Shown here: positions 8,918 to 18,242 of the stretch, one piece after another | Layout: the number at the start of each line of letters is the position of its first letter | Numbering within the stretch: position 1 is the stretch's first letter | The notes under the pieces: model-generated | What the model saw: only the letters and a program-made list of their open reading frames with translations | The model's database searches: none | Told to the model about the DNA's origin: nothing | From: CAZOVB01 sp964583095 | GTDB lineage: Bacteria > Planctomycetota > Phycisphaerae > SM23-33 | Direction: 5' to 3' | Assembly (NCBI GenBank): GCA_964583095.1 | Contig: CAZOVB010000008.1 | Location: 1 to 64,000 of the forward strand | Length of the DNA: 64,000 bases | Made by a program: the position numbers and the translations under genes

Positions 8918-10219
8918 CTATCCGTCGCTGGAGTTTTGGTCCTCCAACGGGTGGCGGATGCCCTCGAAGGTCTCCATCGCCCAGGTTCTATCGGCCGGGT
9001 CGTCGAAGGTAACGGTTACCATCGCCAGCGAGCCGGGAACGGCCAGGGTCCCCTGAAGCTGGAACTCCCCGCTGTTGCCGGGGGGCGACCCGGTGACCTG
9101 CGCCCAGCCGATGCGACGCCCGTGGCGGAATTCCAGGTCCGGCTCGTCGCTGGGGCCCGGATGGCCTGAGAGCATCGCCTCGGGATCGGGGACCTGGCCA
9201 TCCTCGCCCTCGACGCTGAGGGAACTGATCCGGACGCTTCGATCGTCCCACCAGAAGCAGACCTCGCTGCCATCGTCGGTCACCTCGCGATGCCACCAGC
9301 CAGGAAGCTCCACCGACCAGAGCCCCGTAGCCGGCAGGGTCACCACCTGGCGGAGATACCCCACCCCCTCGGGCCTTGGCGGCTGGGTCGTCTGCGGGTC
9401 GGCCCCGAGCAGTTGGTCGATCTCGGCCAGGAGGTCCGTATCAACACATCCCGGATCCATGCCCTCGGCTTTGGCAAGGGCGCGGCGGACGGTTTTCATG
9501 TCGCTGCGCTGGGCGGGATCCATGGGCAGGCGGTACTTCAGGTCGCACCAGGCGATGGCCATGCCATACTTGCGCCAGAAGTCCCCGTCGCAGCCTCGAT
9601 TCCACCAGGCGTAGAACTCCTGGGCTGCGGAAAGCAGATCCTGGCCCTTGCTGCGGGCGACCCTCTCAAGCCACTGCCATCGGACCGGCCCAAGGGGGGT
9701 GATGACCTTGTCGCTTCGGATGACGGCGTACCCGGCGGGCATGTTCAGAGCCACCCTCCTGCTGTTGCGATAAGATTCCACCACGCCCTGGGTCAGGGCT
9801 CCCAGGAAACGGGCCATCTGTTCCTGCAGATCGTGGAAGTCGCGGATGAGGGCATACTCGGTGTCGTCGCTCGCCTGGGGACCCGACCAGGCCCAATGGA
9901 GCTGACAGCACCGCCCGACCTGGCGGAGCATGTCGACAATCTGGGCGTGATAGCCGGGCCCGCAGGTGGAGGTCTTGGCCGAGAATCGCAGCAACCCCTC
10001 CGGAGCCCAGGTGAAGCAGAGCGGCTCGGCCACCGGGTGGAGTCGCACGCGAAGCGTATGGGCCTGGATGTCCTGATGGGTCAGGCTTCGCAGGAGGGGA
10101 TCGGCAATCGCCTGCATGACGGCGGTGGCCGCCTCTGCGAGGATCTGATCGCGCGGAGGTTTGCGCCCCAACAGCCGAAGCGTCGGGATTTCAGCGAAGG
10201 TTTTGATTTCCAGTCCCAT
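8918..10219 (-). CDS. Conserved-looking protein of unknown function
   Basis: Start chosen at the ATG at 10217-10219, which has AGGAG about 8 bases upstream and gives MGLEIKTFAEIPTLRLLG; the frame is open further upstream but reads as low-complexity. The 433-residue product has no signal peptide or membrane segment. The N-terminal half is helical and Trp/Arg-rich. The C-terminal ~150 residues look like a beta-sandwich with WSVELPGWWHREVTDDGSEV, CFWWDDRSVRISSLSVEG and LAMVTVTFDDPADRTW. I do not recognise the family. Its stop is 26 bases from the end of the convergent DUF1854 gene. Confidence 0.7.
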   Translation of the reverse strand: MGLEIKTFAEIPTLRLLGRKPPRDQILAEAATAVMQAIADPLLRSLTHQDIQAHTLRVRLHPVAEPLCFTWAPEGLLRFSAKTSTCGPGYHAQIVDMLRQVGRCCQLHWAWSGPQASDDTEYALIRDFHDLQEQMARFLGALTQGVVESYRNSRRVALNMPAGYAVIRSDKVITPLGPVRWQWLERVARSKGQDLLSAAQEFYAWWNRGCDGDFWRKYGMAIAWCDLKYRLPMDPAQRSDMKTVRRALAKAEGMDPGCVDTDLLAEIDQLLGADPQTTQPPRPEGVGYLRQVVTLPATGLWSVELPGWWHREVTDDGSEVCFWWDDRSVRISSLSVEGEDGQVPDPEAMLSGHPGPSDEPDLEFRHGRRIGWAQVTGSPPGNSGEFQLQGTLAVPGSLAMVTVTFDDPADRTWAMETFEGIRHPLEDQNSSDG

Positions 10220-10485
10220 CGCAAACGCTCCTGCTGCTTCTGCCGGCGGGTTACGCCGCATTGTACGCGTTTTGCGGAGGCTTTCAACGGGTGCCATCTC
10301 CGCCGGGGAGGGGATGGAAGGCTCTTCGGGGCAAGCTTGTCGTCTTGGTAACCGGATCTTCATGCAATCTGAACCACCGCCAGCCACAGTGTTACTTGGA
10401 GAAGAATCGGCAGACAAGGCCTCGACGGGAGCAGGATGCCCCGACGGGAGTTCTGCCTAGTACAAACAGTTGAGGGAGAATCATC

Positions 10486-12138
10486 ATGAAGCACCACAGC
10501 GCGCTGCGCCTCTGGACAGGCGCCCTGGTAATCGGCCTGACCGTTTCCTTGGCCCAGGCAGGACCCATCGAACGAATCGGGCGTTACTCGACGGGAATCT
10601 TCGACGATTCGGCGGCCGAGATCCCCGCCTACGACCCGATCAACAAGCACCTCTTCGTAACCAATTCCACCGTGGGCGTGGATGTTCTGGACCTGAGCGA
10701 CCCGACGGCTCCGGCGTTGCTGACAACCATCAGCGCACCGGGCACCAACAGCGTGGCTGTTCGGGACGGCCTGGTCGCCCTGGCGGTGGAAAACAGCAAC
10801 ACCACCCATCCCGGGACGGTCCAGATGTTCCGGATGAGCAACGCCTCGGGCGCCTGGCAGGCCCAGTTCCAGGCGGCCGTGGCCACCGGAGCCCTGCCGG
10901 ACATGCTCACCTTCACCCCGGACGGCGGCCGGATTGTCGTAGCCAACGAAGGCGAGCCGGATGACGGAATCGACCCGGTCGGGGGCGTGACGATCATCGA
11001 CGTAGCCGACTTTGGCGGGGTAACGATCGGGTTCGAAGGCTTCAACGGGCAGGTCAACGATCTGCTGGCCAAGAAGGTCCGCCTCTTCCCGGAGGTGATC
11101 GAAGGCTCCCGCAGCGTCGCCCAGGACCTCGAGCCGGAGTATATCACCGTCAGCGCCGATTCGAGCACGGCTTACGTGGCCCTTCAGGAAGCCAACGCCT
11201 TTGCGGTAGTCGACCTGGCCGGCCAGAGCGTTACCGATATCCTGGGTCTGGGCTACAAGGACCACTCCCTGCCCGGCAATGAGCTGGACGCCTCGGACAA
11301 GGACAGCGGCATCAACATCCGGAACTGGCCCGTCAAGGGGGCGTACATGCCCGACGCCGTGGCCTCCTACAGCGTCGACGGCAAGACCTACATCGTCAGC
11401 GCCAACGAAGGCGATGCCCGCGATCAGGACGAGCGAGTCAAAGATCTGACCCTCGACCCGACCGCCTTTCCTAATGCCGCCGACCTCCAGGACAAGGCCA
11501 ACCTCGGACGCCTGGATGTCATGAAGGACCTTGGTGATACCGACGGCGACGGCGACTACGACGAACTCTACAGCTATGGCGCTCGCAGCTTCACCATCTG
11601 GACCGAGATCAACGGCGAAATGGTGGCTGTCTACGACAGCGGCGCGGACTTCGAGAACTACTTCGCCGATCCGGCCAATGGCCTGACCGATCACTTCAAC
11701 ACCGACAACGACGAGAACGACTTTGACAGCCGTTCGGACGCCAAGGGCCCGGAGCCAGAGGGCGTGACCCTCGGCGAGATCAACGGCAAGATCTATGCCT
11801 TCGTCGGACTCGAACGGGTCGGAGGCGTGATGGTCTACGACGTGACCGATCCCGAGGCCCCGATCTTCCGGACCTACTTCAACGATCGGAACTTCGATGT
11901 GGACCCGGACTCGGCCGCCGATCCCCTCGATGCCGGCGACCTGGGTCCCGAGGGGCTCCTCTTCCTCTCCAAGAGCGAGAGCCCCAACGGCGAGTACATG
12001 CTCATCGTGACCAATGAGGTCAGCGGCACCACGAGCATCTACCAGATCGACGAGCAGACGATTCCCGAGCCGGCCACGCTGGGCCTGCTGGGTCTGGGAT
12101 CCCTCACACTGCTGCGTCGCCGCAGGAATCGCCGCTGA
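10486..12138 (+). CDS. Choice-of-anchor I protein with PEP-CTERM sorting signal
   Basis: The 550-residue secreted protein has an N-terminal signal peptide (about 1-25, ending in AQAGP) and a beta-propeller of the choice-of-anchor I type, with YDPINKHLFVTNSTVGVDVL, AVRDGLVALAVENSN and PDAVASYSVDGKTYIVSANE. Several DGD/DxD loops (for example DTDGDGDYDELYSYGARS) could bind calcium. The C terminus has the complete PEP-CTERM anchor: IPEPATLG, a hydrophobic helix LLGLGSLTLL and the basic tail RRRRNRR. Such proteins are exported and processed by exosortase, which is not in this window. GAGGGAG lies just before the ATG, and a strong terminator follows. Confidence 0.92.
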   Translation: MKHHSALRLWTGALVIGLTVSLAQAGPIERIGRYSTGIFDDSAAEIPAYDPINKHLFVTNSTVGVDVLDLSDPTAPALLTTISAPGTNSVAVRDGLVALAVENSNTTHPGTVQMFRMSNASGAWQAQFQAAVATGALPDMLTFTPDGGRIVVANEGEPDDGIDPVGGVTIIDVADFGGVTIGFEGFNGQVNDLLAKKVRLFPEVIEGSRSVAQDLEPEYITVSADSSTAYVALQEANAFAVVDLAGQSVTDILGLGYKDHSLPGNELDASDKDSGINIRNWPVKGAYMPDAVASYSVDGKTYIVSANEGDARDQDERVKDLTLDPTAFPNAADLQDKANLGRLDVMKDLGDTDGDGDYDELYSYGARSFTIWTEINGEMVAVYDSGADFENYFADPANGLTDHFNTDNDENDFDSRSDAKGPEPEGVTLGEINGKIYAFVGLERVGGVMVYDVTDPEAPIFRTYFNDRNFDVDPDSAADPLDAGDLGPEGLLFLSKSESPNGEYMLIVTNEVSGTTSIYQIDEQTIPEPATLGLLGLGSLTLLRRRRNRR

Positions 12139-12168
12139 ATCCCCTAACCACTAAAGTGTACCAAAGCG

Positions 12169-12210
12169 AAGCGGGCGCGGGTCTCGGTGAGACTCGCGCC
12201 CGCTTTCGTT
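12169..12210 (+). terminator. Rho-independent terminator after the PEP-CTERM gene
   Basis: A 17-base stem (AAGCGGGCGCGGGTCTC with GAGACTCGCGCCCGCTT, one mismatch) encloses loop GGT and is followed by TCGTTT. It lies 30 bases after the stop at 12138 and just before the end of the convergent gene, so it may serve both strands. Confidence 0.8.
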
Positions 12211-12258
12211 TCCATACAAGAAGGTCAGCCCGGCAATGCGCCCAAGAGGCGGCCTCTC

Positions 12259-13212
12259 TCAGCGCCTGGGCATCTGGGTCAGTTCGTTGATTCTCGCCCT
12301 GGCGAAGCGCTCGTTGCCCAGGCGGTACGGGTCGTGCTCGATCGACGCTCGATAGAGCTCCACCGCCTTGGGGACGTTATGCAGTCGCATGTCCCAGACG
12401 GTCGCCGCCTGGAACCTGGCGGGCTTCTCGATTTCCGGATCCCACTGCCAGGCGCGCTGGTACCAGTGGACAGCCAGGATGTTCTCCTTGAAGAATTCCT
12501 TGTAGATCTCGCCGATGTAATAGGCCGACAAGGCGACCCGCGTGGAACTGGGGTGCTCCTCGATGAGTTTCTGGAACTTCACCAGGGCCTGCTCTTCCTT
12601 TTCCAGATCCGGGGTAACCTTGAGAAGGACCTTGCCTTCTTCGTAAAGTTCCACGGCCTCTTTGAAGAGTTTGTCGGCCTGGGAATCCACCACGGCCGGG
12701 GTCAGGTCGGGCCCGGGCAGGGCGCTGAGGTCGTAGACGTACGTCCTGGCATGGTTGAAGACGGTCTGCATGTGACGAACCTGTTGGAGCTTCTCGACCG
12801 CACCGGCCTGCTCGTATGTCCGGGCCAGGTTCTCCAGGGCGTCGAGGTAGTCGCGTCGGGCGCGAACCGCGCGTTCGATGAGCACCCGCTGGTCGCGCTG
12901 GAGGACGGGTTCGGCCTCGGGCGGGATGACCTCGATCTCCCGGCGGGTGCGGATTTCCACCGCCGAGGTGGTCTCCTGGAGGTTCTCGCTCTCGCGCCGC
13001 GCCCAGCGGAGCTTGTCCAGGTTGCCCGTGTTGCGGTAGTAGGCTTCCAGCACGCTTAGCCGGTGGGCGTATTCGACCCGTTTCTCCTTCAGGTTGGAGA
13101 CGGCTTCGAGCTCGGACGAATCGGACGGATCCACCTGGATCGCTTTCTGCCCGCATCCGATCACAGCGCCCAAGGCTGCCAGGAAGATGGTGCACGTGAC
13201 GGTTCGCTTCAT
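12259..13212 (-). CDS. TPR-like lipoprotein
   Basis: The 317-residue product has a signal peptide with lipobox AVIGC near residue 20, so a lipid-anchored location is likely. The mature part is almost wholly helical and charged. It contains TPR-like units, for example VKFQKLIEEHPSSTRVALSA followed by YYIGEIYKEFFKENILAVHW, then WYQRAWQWDPEIEKPARFQA and KAVELYRASIEHDPYRLGNE. An N-terminal coiled section (about 35-150) precedes them. TPR lipoproteins often act in outer-membrane assembly (BamD/YbgF-like), but nothing identifies this one. AAGGAG lies close to the ATG. Confidence 0.8.
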   Translation of the reverse strand: MKRTVTCTIFLAALGAVIGCGQKAIQVDPSDSSELEAVSNLKEKRVEYAHRLSVLEAYYRNTGNLDKLRWARRESENLQETTSAVEIRTRREIEVIPPEAEPVLQRDQRVLIERAVRARRDYLDALENLARTYEQAGAVEKLQQVRHMQTVFNHARTYVYDLSALPGPDLTPAVVDSQADKLFKEAVELYEEGKVLLKVTPDLEKEEQALVKFQKLIEEHPSSTRVALSAYYIGEIYKEFFKENILAVHWYQRAWQWDPEIEKPARFQAATVWDMRLHNVPKAVELYRASIEHDPYRLGNERFARARINELTQMPRR

Positions 13213-13248
13213 GATGGGTACTCCTTACCCAGGTTGCTTGGCATCGGT

Positions 13249-13277
13249 ATTATGCGAGGCCTCGACACCGGATGCAA
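13249..13277 (-). promoter_or_regulatory. Candidate sigma70 promoter for the TPR lipoprotein
   Basis: On the minus strand TTGCAT (13272-13277) and CATAAT (13249-13254) are separated by 17 bases. The -10 matches five of six consensus positions and the -35 three. The predicted transcript starts about 35 bases before the ATG at 13212. Confidence 0.35.
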
Positions 13278-13431
13278 GCGGACACAAAAGCCAATGCGCG
13301 CAGCGTCTGCGCCTCAGAATCTCTTTTCGGCAGAATCGCTGCCGGCCCGACAGTACCATTTGCTCCCGACCCCCCGGGGAGGATAGACTCCTGTACACCC
13401 GATCCGGGACCCACTGCGAAAGGAATACGGC

Positions 13432-15021
13432 ATGAACCATCGAAAATACTTCCACCGGGCCTGGTTGAGCGCCCTGCTGATCTGCGCCCCGGCATTTGGA
13501 CAGGATTCCAACGACCTGGGCCAGGAAGAACTGCCTGCCTGCATGCGCGCCCAGCACGGCTTTTTTGTGGAAGCCCCCGGGCTGGGCAACAAGTTCCAAC
13601 CCAGCGGACTGCACTTCAAGGACGAGGGCATCGAGCGGACGGTGACGATTTCCAGCATCCGCTTTGTCAAGGAGAAGGATTTGCTCCGCCGCGAAGCCCT
13701 GCCGGGCCAACCCGACAAGCACAAACTCATCCTGCGAAACGACCGCCAGGCCTTCTGGGAGGTGGACAACCAGGAGGACCGGGTTTCCTTCGTTTTCCAG
13801 ACCCCGAAAACCCAGGGCTCCGTGCGCCTGAAGATCCTTGGCGCCACCCGCGCGGTGGCCACCGGCGGCGGAGCAGTGACGGTGATTCGCGATTTTTCCA
13901 CCCCGGCCCGTGTGTCCTCTCCGGTCGCCCTGCAGAACGGCCGGGACCAGCAGGGCCTGACCCTGGCCTGGGCGGTTGCGGGCGATCCCGCCAGGGCAGC
14001 GATCAAGCAGGACAAGAGCGGCCTGCTGCTCGAGCTTCCTTACCAGGCGGGGCAGGAAATCCGCCTGGAAGTGACCAGCTTTGCCGGCGATTCGCTGCTG
14101 GCCCTGGAGAATGTGGACAGCGGGTTCCCGGAGGCAGGAGAGGATGGACAATCAGCCGCGTTGGCCTCGGTCCGTGCGCCCCGTAGCGGAGCCGGAGAGA
14201 CGGTCACCTACATCGGACCGTCCAGAGCCACAGACGAAGCTTCCCCGGTGGAGGTGGATGATGGGTGGTTCACTCTCTTCCCGGCCAAGAAGCGTCTGAT
14301 GGCCCCCCTGCCGGCGGATCAGCGGGAAACCACCATGCGGTTCGGATACATGGGCGACAAGGAACACGAGACGCATTTCGATGTGCAGTTCGGCGGGGAC
14401 CTGGTGCTCTGGTGGTGGAAGCTCACCCAGGAGCAGGAGATGACACTGAGCGTCCGGGGCCTGGCCGGCACGCGGTTCATGGTGGATGATAATTTCCCGC
14501 AGCTCAATACCGATTACATCGGCGGCCTGGCCCTGGGGTACCGGTGGGATCGGAACGTCTTCGAGCTGCTGCTCTACCACCAGAGTTCGCACCTGGGCGA
14601 TGAGACGCTTGATTTCGGCCGGAGGAATCGGATTGATTACGCCCGGGAGGCCATCCGCCTGCTCTGGTCGCGGGAGATCCTGGAAGACTTGCGAGTCTAT
14701 TTCGGCCCGACCTACAACTTCGGCGGGGCTGACCCGAAGGACATCGCCGGCAAGTGGATCGTCCAGGGCGGCGCGGAATACCAGTTCCGCCTTGGCCAAC
14801 TGCCGATGTACGCAGCCGTGGATCTCCAGACCAAGGAAGAAAACGACTGGCGTGTGAACACCAACGCCCAGTTGGGGCTGTTCCTGCTGGAGCAAGAGGA
14901 TGAATCGATCATCCACCGGCCGCGGGTCTTCCTGGAATACTTCAACGGCAACAGCAACATGGGCCAGTACTACAACGAGCACGAGGCTACCTGGATGCTG
15001 GGCTTCGGCTTCGAACTCTAG
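13432..15021 (+). CDS. Predicted outer-membrane beta-barrel protein (DUF1207-like C terminus)
   Basis: The 529-residue protein has a signal peptide (about 1-24). Residues about 25-240 are a soluble, beta-rich section. From about 275 onward amphipathic strands alternate with short turns, for example QFGGDLVLWWWKLTQEQEMT, YIGGLALGYRWDRNVFELLL, YHQSSHLGDETLDFGRRNRI and RVYFGPTYNFGGADP. It closes with an aromatic C-terminal strand (ATWMLGFGFEL). The YHQSSHLGDE phrase and terminal strands resemble DUF1207 proteins, which are predicted outer-membrane barrels. It may be a porin-like channel or enzyme. The family name is from memory. Confidence 0.65.
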   Translation: MNHRKYFHRAWLSALLICAPAFGQDSNDLGQEELPACMRAQHGFFVEAPGLGNKFQPSGLHFKDEGIERTVTISSIRFVKEKDLLRREALPGQPDKHKLILRNDRQAFWEVDNQEDRVSFVFQTPKTQGSVRLKILGATRAVATGGGAVTVIRDFSTPARVSSPVALQNGRDQQGLTLAWAVAGDPARAAIKQDKSGLLLELPYQAGQEIRLEVTSFAGDSLLALENVDSGFPEAGEDGQSAALASVRAPRSGAGETVTYIGPSRATDEASPVEVDDGWFTLFPAKKRLMAPLPADQRETTMRFGYMGDKEHETHFDVQFGGDLVLWWWKLTQEQEMTLSVRGLAGTRFMVDDNFPQLNTDYIGGLALGYRWDRNVFELLLYHQSSHLGDETLDFGRRNRIDYAREAIRLLWSREILEDLRVYFGPTYNFGGADPKDIAGKWIVQGGAEYQFRLGQLPMYAAVDLQTKEENDWRVNTNAQLGLFLLEQEDESIIHRPRVFLEYFNGNSNMGQYYNEHEATWMLGFGFEL

Positions 15022-15045
15022 AGCGAGTGAGTCAGAGGACCAACA

Positions 15046-15078
15046 GCGGGCGACGCGCCGTTTCAGCGCGCCGCCCGC
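15046..15078. terminator. Hairpin between convergent genes
   Basis: GCGGGCGACGCG pairs with CGCGCCGCCCGC (one internal mismatch) around loop CCGTTTCAG. It lies between the stops of the barrel gene (plus) and the chemoreceptor gene (minus). There is no clear T tract on either side, so it is a probable shared terminator. Confidence 0.55.
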
Positions 15079-15135
15079 ATTGCCCTGCCCAAGGGAAGGG
15101 CCGGGCAGTGACGTCTCTATCGATACCCGCCGGGG

Positions 15136-17886
15136 TCAGAAGGAGCTGATCGTCTCGACCTGGTCCTGCTGGTCATCGGAAAGCTCGAACTGCTCCTGGG
15201 GGGCCTGGCTGGACTTGACAGTCTTGCCCGCAGGGGCCTTGCGGGGCGCGGACCTGGCAGGCGGATCGGCCCGGAAATCGGCCGACGACTGCCGGCCGGC
15301 GGCATTTCTGCCTCCGACGATGGCCCGCAACTGGTTGACCATTCGGTTGAGTTCCTCGGCCTGACTGGTGAGTTCCTCCGCGGCAGCGGCCGATTCCTCG
15401 GCGTTGGCGGCGTTGGACTGGGTCACCTGGTCCAGTTGGGTAACAGCGGTATTGATCTGCTCGATGCCCTGGGCCTGCTCGTTTGAGGCGGTGGCGATCT
15501 GTTCGATCAGGTCGCTGACATCGCGTGAGCCGGTGGCGATTTCTCCAAGGGCCTTGGCGACCTCTTCGTTGATCGACACGCCGTTATCGGCATTCTTGAC
15601 GGATTCCTCGATCATGCTGGAGGTGTTGCGTGCGGCTTCGCCGGCCCGCTGGGCCAGGTTGCGGACTTCCTCGGCCACGACGGCGAATCCCTTTCCTGCC
15701 TCGCCGGCCCGGGCGGCCTCGACGGCGGCATTGAGGGCAAGCAGGTTGGTCTGGAAGGCGATCTCGTCGATGGTTTTGACGATCTTGGCTGTCTCGTCGG
15801 AAGAAGTCTTGATGTCCGTGATGGCCGAGGAAAGCCTTCCCATGGCCTCGTTGCCGCTTTGGGCGCTCTTGCGGGCCGAGCCTGCGATATCCTTGGCCTT
15901 GTCGGCATTCTGGGAGTTCTGCTTGACGATCGTGGTCATCTCTTCGACGCTCGAAGCCGTCTCCTCGCAACTGGCTGCCTGTTCGCTGGCCCCTTCGGCG
16001 AGGCTCTGGCCGGCCTGGGAGACCTGTCCGGCAGCCATGGTGGTCTGATCGGCCCCGGCGGTGAGCGATTCGATCACCCGGTTGATGGGCAGAGCGATGC
16101 TCCGGGCGACCAGCAGGGCTACGCCGACGATCGCGGCGATGCCGACGATGGCCATGATACCCATGGCCCATTCCAGGGCGACGATCGCCTCGAAGGCTTC
16201 GGCGGTGTCGATCTCGGCCAGCAGGGCCCAGGTCGTGTCCCCGACGGTCACCGGTGCGTAGGCTGAGAGCACCTCCGAGCCGTTGTAATCCTCGACCGTG
16301 TGTGCATCGGTCTTTCCTTCCAGGGCGTTTCGGGCGGCCTGGGTGTCACAGCCATTGCTCTGGACCGTCCCGGCAAACGAGGCGATGACATTTCGCCCTT
16401 CCTTGTCCAGGCGGGAATCGCTTCGCATTCTCAGGTCGGGTCCGACCAGGTAGGTCTCGCCCGTCCTGCCCATGCCGTCTTCTTCCCCGCAGGCCATGAT
16501 CGAGTTGATCGCATCCAGCGAAAGCTGAAGGGCTACGACCAGTTCGACCTCTCCGTCGTCTCCCAGCAAAGGTTGAGCGATGAAGGAAGCCGGCTGGCCG
16601 TTGCTGGGAGCATAGGGGGCGAAATCCGCCAGAGCGAAGCTGCGGGTGGACATCACCTTGCGGACCAGCTCGCCCAGGTTGCTGGAACTGTACTTTCCCG
16701 TGATGATGTTCGTATCGTAGTCGGCTTCACGGCAAACGGTGTAGAAGATATGTCCCTTGGGGTGGATCAGGAACAGGTCGTAGTAGCCGTACCTCTCGAT
16801 ATAGCGGGCGTAATAGTCTTTTTCCGCCCCCTGTTCGCGCGGAGCGATGACTTCTTCCAGGTTGACCTTGGAGAGGATGGCCCAGTTGAGACCTTCGATC
16901 TCCAACGGGGCGTGGGTGACCATGACCAGGCGACCCGAAGAGTCGGTTTCGATGCTCCAGCCGGTCTGTCCTGAAAGGGCGCGCTGAATGTACGGTGTGC
17001 TGATCGGGTAGCCGATCACGTATTTGCCCTGGCCCATGGTCTTCATGTCGCTGCGGAACTGGGACTGCCCGTTGCTGTCCTTGGCCACCAGGTAGGATTC
17101 GCCTGTTTTGCCCATGCCGGCCCGGCTCTGGACGACGGCGTTGATCGGATCGGTGGGAATCTGCATCGCCACCACACCGATGGTCCGACCTTCGGAGACA
17201 ATTCTCGCTCCCACAAAGGCAGCCTGGGCACCGTTGGACGGTGCGTAGGCCCGGAAGTCGCCGATGCCCTTGCCGCCCAGAGCGTCGGTAAAGCAGTCGC
17301 CCAGGGAAGAGTCCTTCAAGGCACCGGTGGATACGTTCTGGCCCAGGTCGGGCTCTTCGCAGACGCTGAAGACCACATCGCCGTCGGCCGAGATCAGGAA
17401 GACATCGTAGTACCCGTATTCCTGCTGATACCGGGTCAGCCAGGGGCCGAATTTCGCTTTGGCCTGTTCCCAGGCGGCGCCTCCGGTCTGCTCGCCTTCG
17501 GCCTCGAAGGCCGACTCGAAGGCTCCCATCGCCTCGCGAACCGTGGGATTGGAGGCCAGGACCACCGCATCGCCGTATCGCTCGGCAAAGAAGCCCTCCA
17601 GTTGGGACTTCCGCGTTTCCTGGACGGCCTGGAGCTTCTGGATCGCTTCATCCTTGAGGCTGTTGACGGTCTCCATGAGCACGCCGACATCGCTCTGGCG
17701 TTCGTCGAAGAAGCGTTCAATCTGTTTCTTCTTGGTATTCCTGGCTGCGATAAGCTGATTGGTCGCGTTGGTCTCCAGGGCGTTGCTGCTCTTGTAGAGC
17801 GATACGATGCCCATGACCGCGAAGGGAATCACGCCCACGGCCAGAAACAACACCAGAAGCTTGGTTTTCAGAGCCATGTTCTTCAT
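15136..17886 (-). CDS. Methyl-accepting chemotaxis protein with duplicated Cache-type sensor
   Basis: The 916-residue receptor has an N-terminal TM helix (about 7-30), a very large periplasmic region, a second TM helix (about 575-597) and a signalling domain. The hairpin tip reads EIAFQTNLLALNAAVEAARA, then GEAGKGFAVVAEEVRNLAQR, the invariant MCP core. The sensor region appears duplicated: YGYYDVFLISADGDVVFSVC and YGYYDLFLIHPKGHIFYTVC are clearly related and about 215 residues apart, each followed by GxTGESYLV- or GRTGETYLV-type strands. The C-terminal tail is long, Pro/Ala-rich and lacks a CheR-tethering NWETF peptide. No che genes are nearby, but two flagellin genes are in the window. Confidence 0.93.
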   Translation of the reverse strand: MKNMALKTKLLVLFLAVGVIPFAVMGIVSLYKSSNALETNATNQLIAARNTKKKQIERFFDERQSDVGVLMETVNSLKDEAIQKLQAVQETRKSQLEGFFAERYGDAVVLASNPTVREAMGAFESAFEAEGEQTGGAAWEQAKAKFGPWLTRYQQEYGYYDVFLISADGDVVFSVCEEPDLGQNVSTGALKDSSLGDCFTDALGGKGIGDFRAYAPSNGAQAAFVGARIVSEGRTIGVVAMQIPTDPINAVVQSRAGMGKTGESYLVAKDSNGQSQFRSDMKTMGQGKYVIGYPISTPYIQRALSGQTGWSIETDSSGRLVMVTHAPLEIEGLNWAILSKVNLEEVIAPREQGAEKDYYARYIERYGYYDLFLIHPKGHIFYTVCREADYDTNIITGKYSSSNLGELVRKVMSTRSFALADFAPYAPSNGQPASFIAQPLLGDDGEVELVVALQLSLDAINSIMACGEEDGMGRTGETYLVGPDLRMRSDSRLDKEGRNVIASFAGTVQSNGCDTQAARNALEGKTDAHTVEDYNGSEVLSAYAPVTVGDTTWALLAEIDTAEAFEAIVALEWAMGIMAIVGIAAIVGVALLVARSIALPINRVIESLTAGADQTTMAAGQVSQAGQSLAEGASEQAASCEETASSVEEMTTIVKQNSQNADKAKDIAGSARKSAQSGNEAMGRLSSAITDIKTSSDETAKIVKTIDEIAFQTNLLALNAAVEAARAGEAGKGFAVVAEEVRNLAQRAGEAARNTSSMIEESVKNADNGVSINEEVAKALGEIATGSRDVSDLIEQIATASNEQAQGIEQINTAVTQLDQVTQSNAANAEESAAAAEELTSQAEELNRMVNQLRAIVGGRNAAGRQSSADFRADPPARSAPRKAPAGKTVKSSQAPQEQFELSDDQQDQVETISSF

Positions 17887-18242
17887 TCAGAGTCTCCTGC
17901 TTTTCATGGAATTACGAGCGGCCGGGAAGGGACCTGAAGAGCTGTCTCGCCTGTGCCGGCGCCATTGCCCGCGCGTCCGGCACGGTCGGCTCGGTTGGCA
18001 TCGAGAGGTCCTTTTCCCTTTTGACCTTCTGACAATCTGTTTGAACAGTGCCCCGCAGAACGAGCCGATGCCGCTTGACCTCGACCCATCAAGGTTCCTT
18101 ATCGGCAATTCCTGACTCCCTTATAGGAAAAACCGTGATTTCCTGACAAAATGGGGTTCCCGGATAGGTTCCAAGCCCGGCAAAAGCTCCTTCTGCGGTG
18201 CCTGCTTGTGCCCAATCCGCTCTTGCTGTAGGCTTTGCCGGC
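17887..18242. other. Divergent intergenic region, no gene seen
   Basis: These 356 bases separate the chemoreceptor and recQ starts and should hold both promoters. TTGACC occurs at 18075-18080 and CTTATAGG near 18120, but I cannot pair a convincing -35 and -10. No RNA gene or conserved short ORF is visible. Confidence 0.5.
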
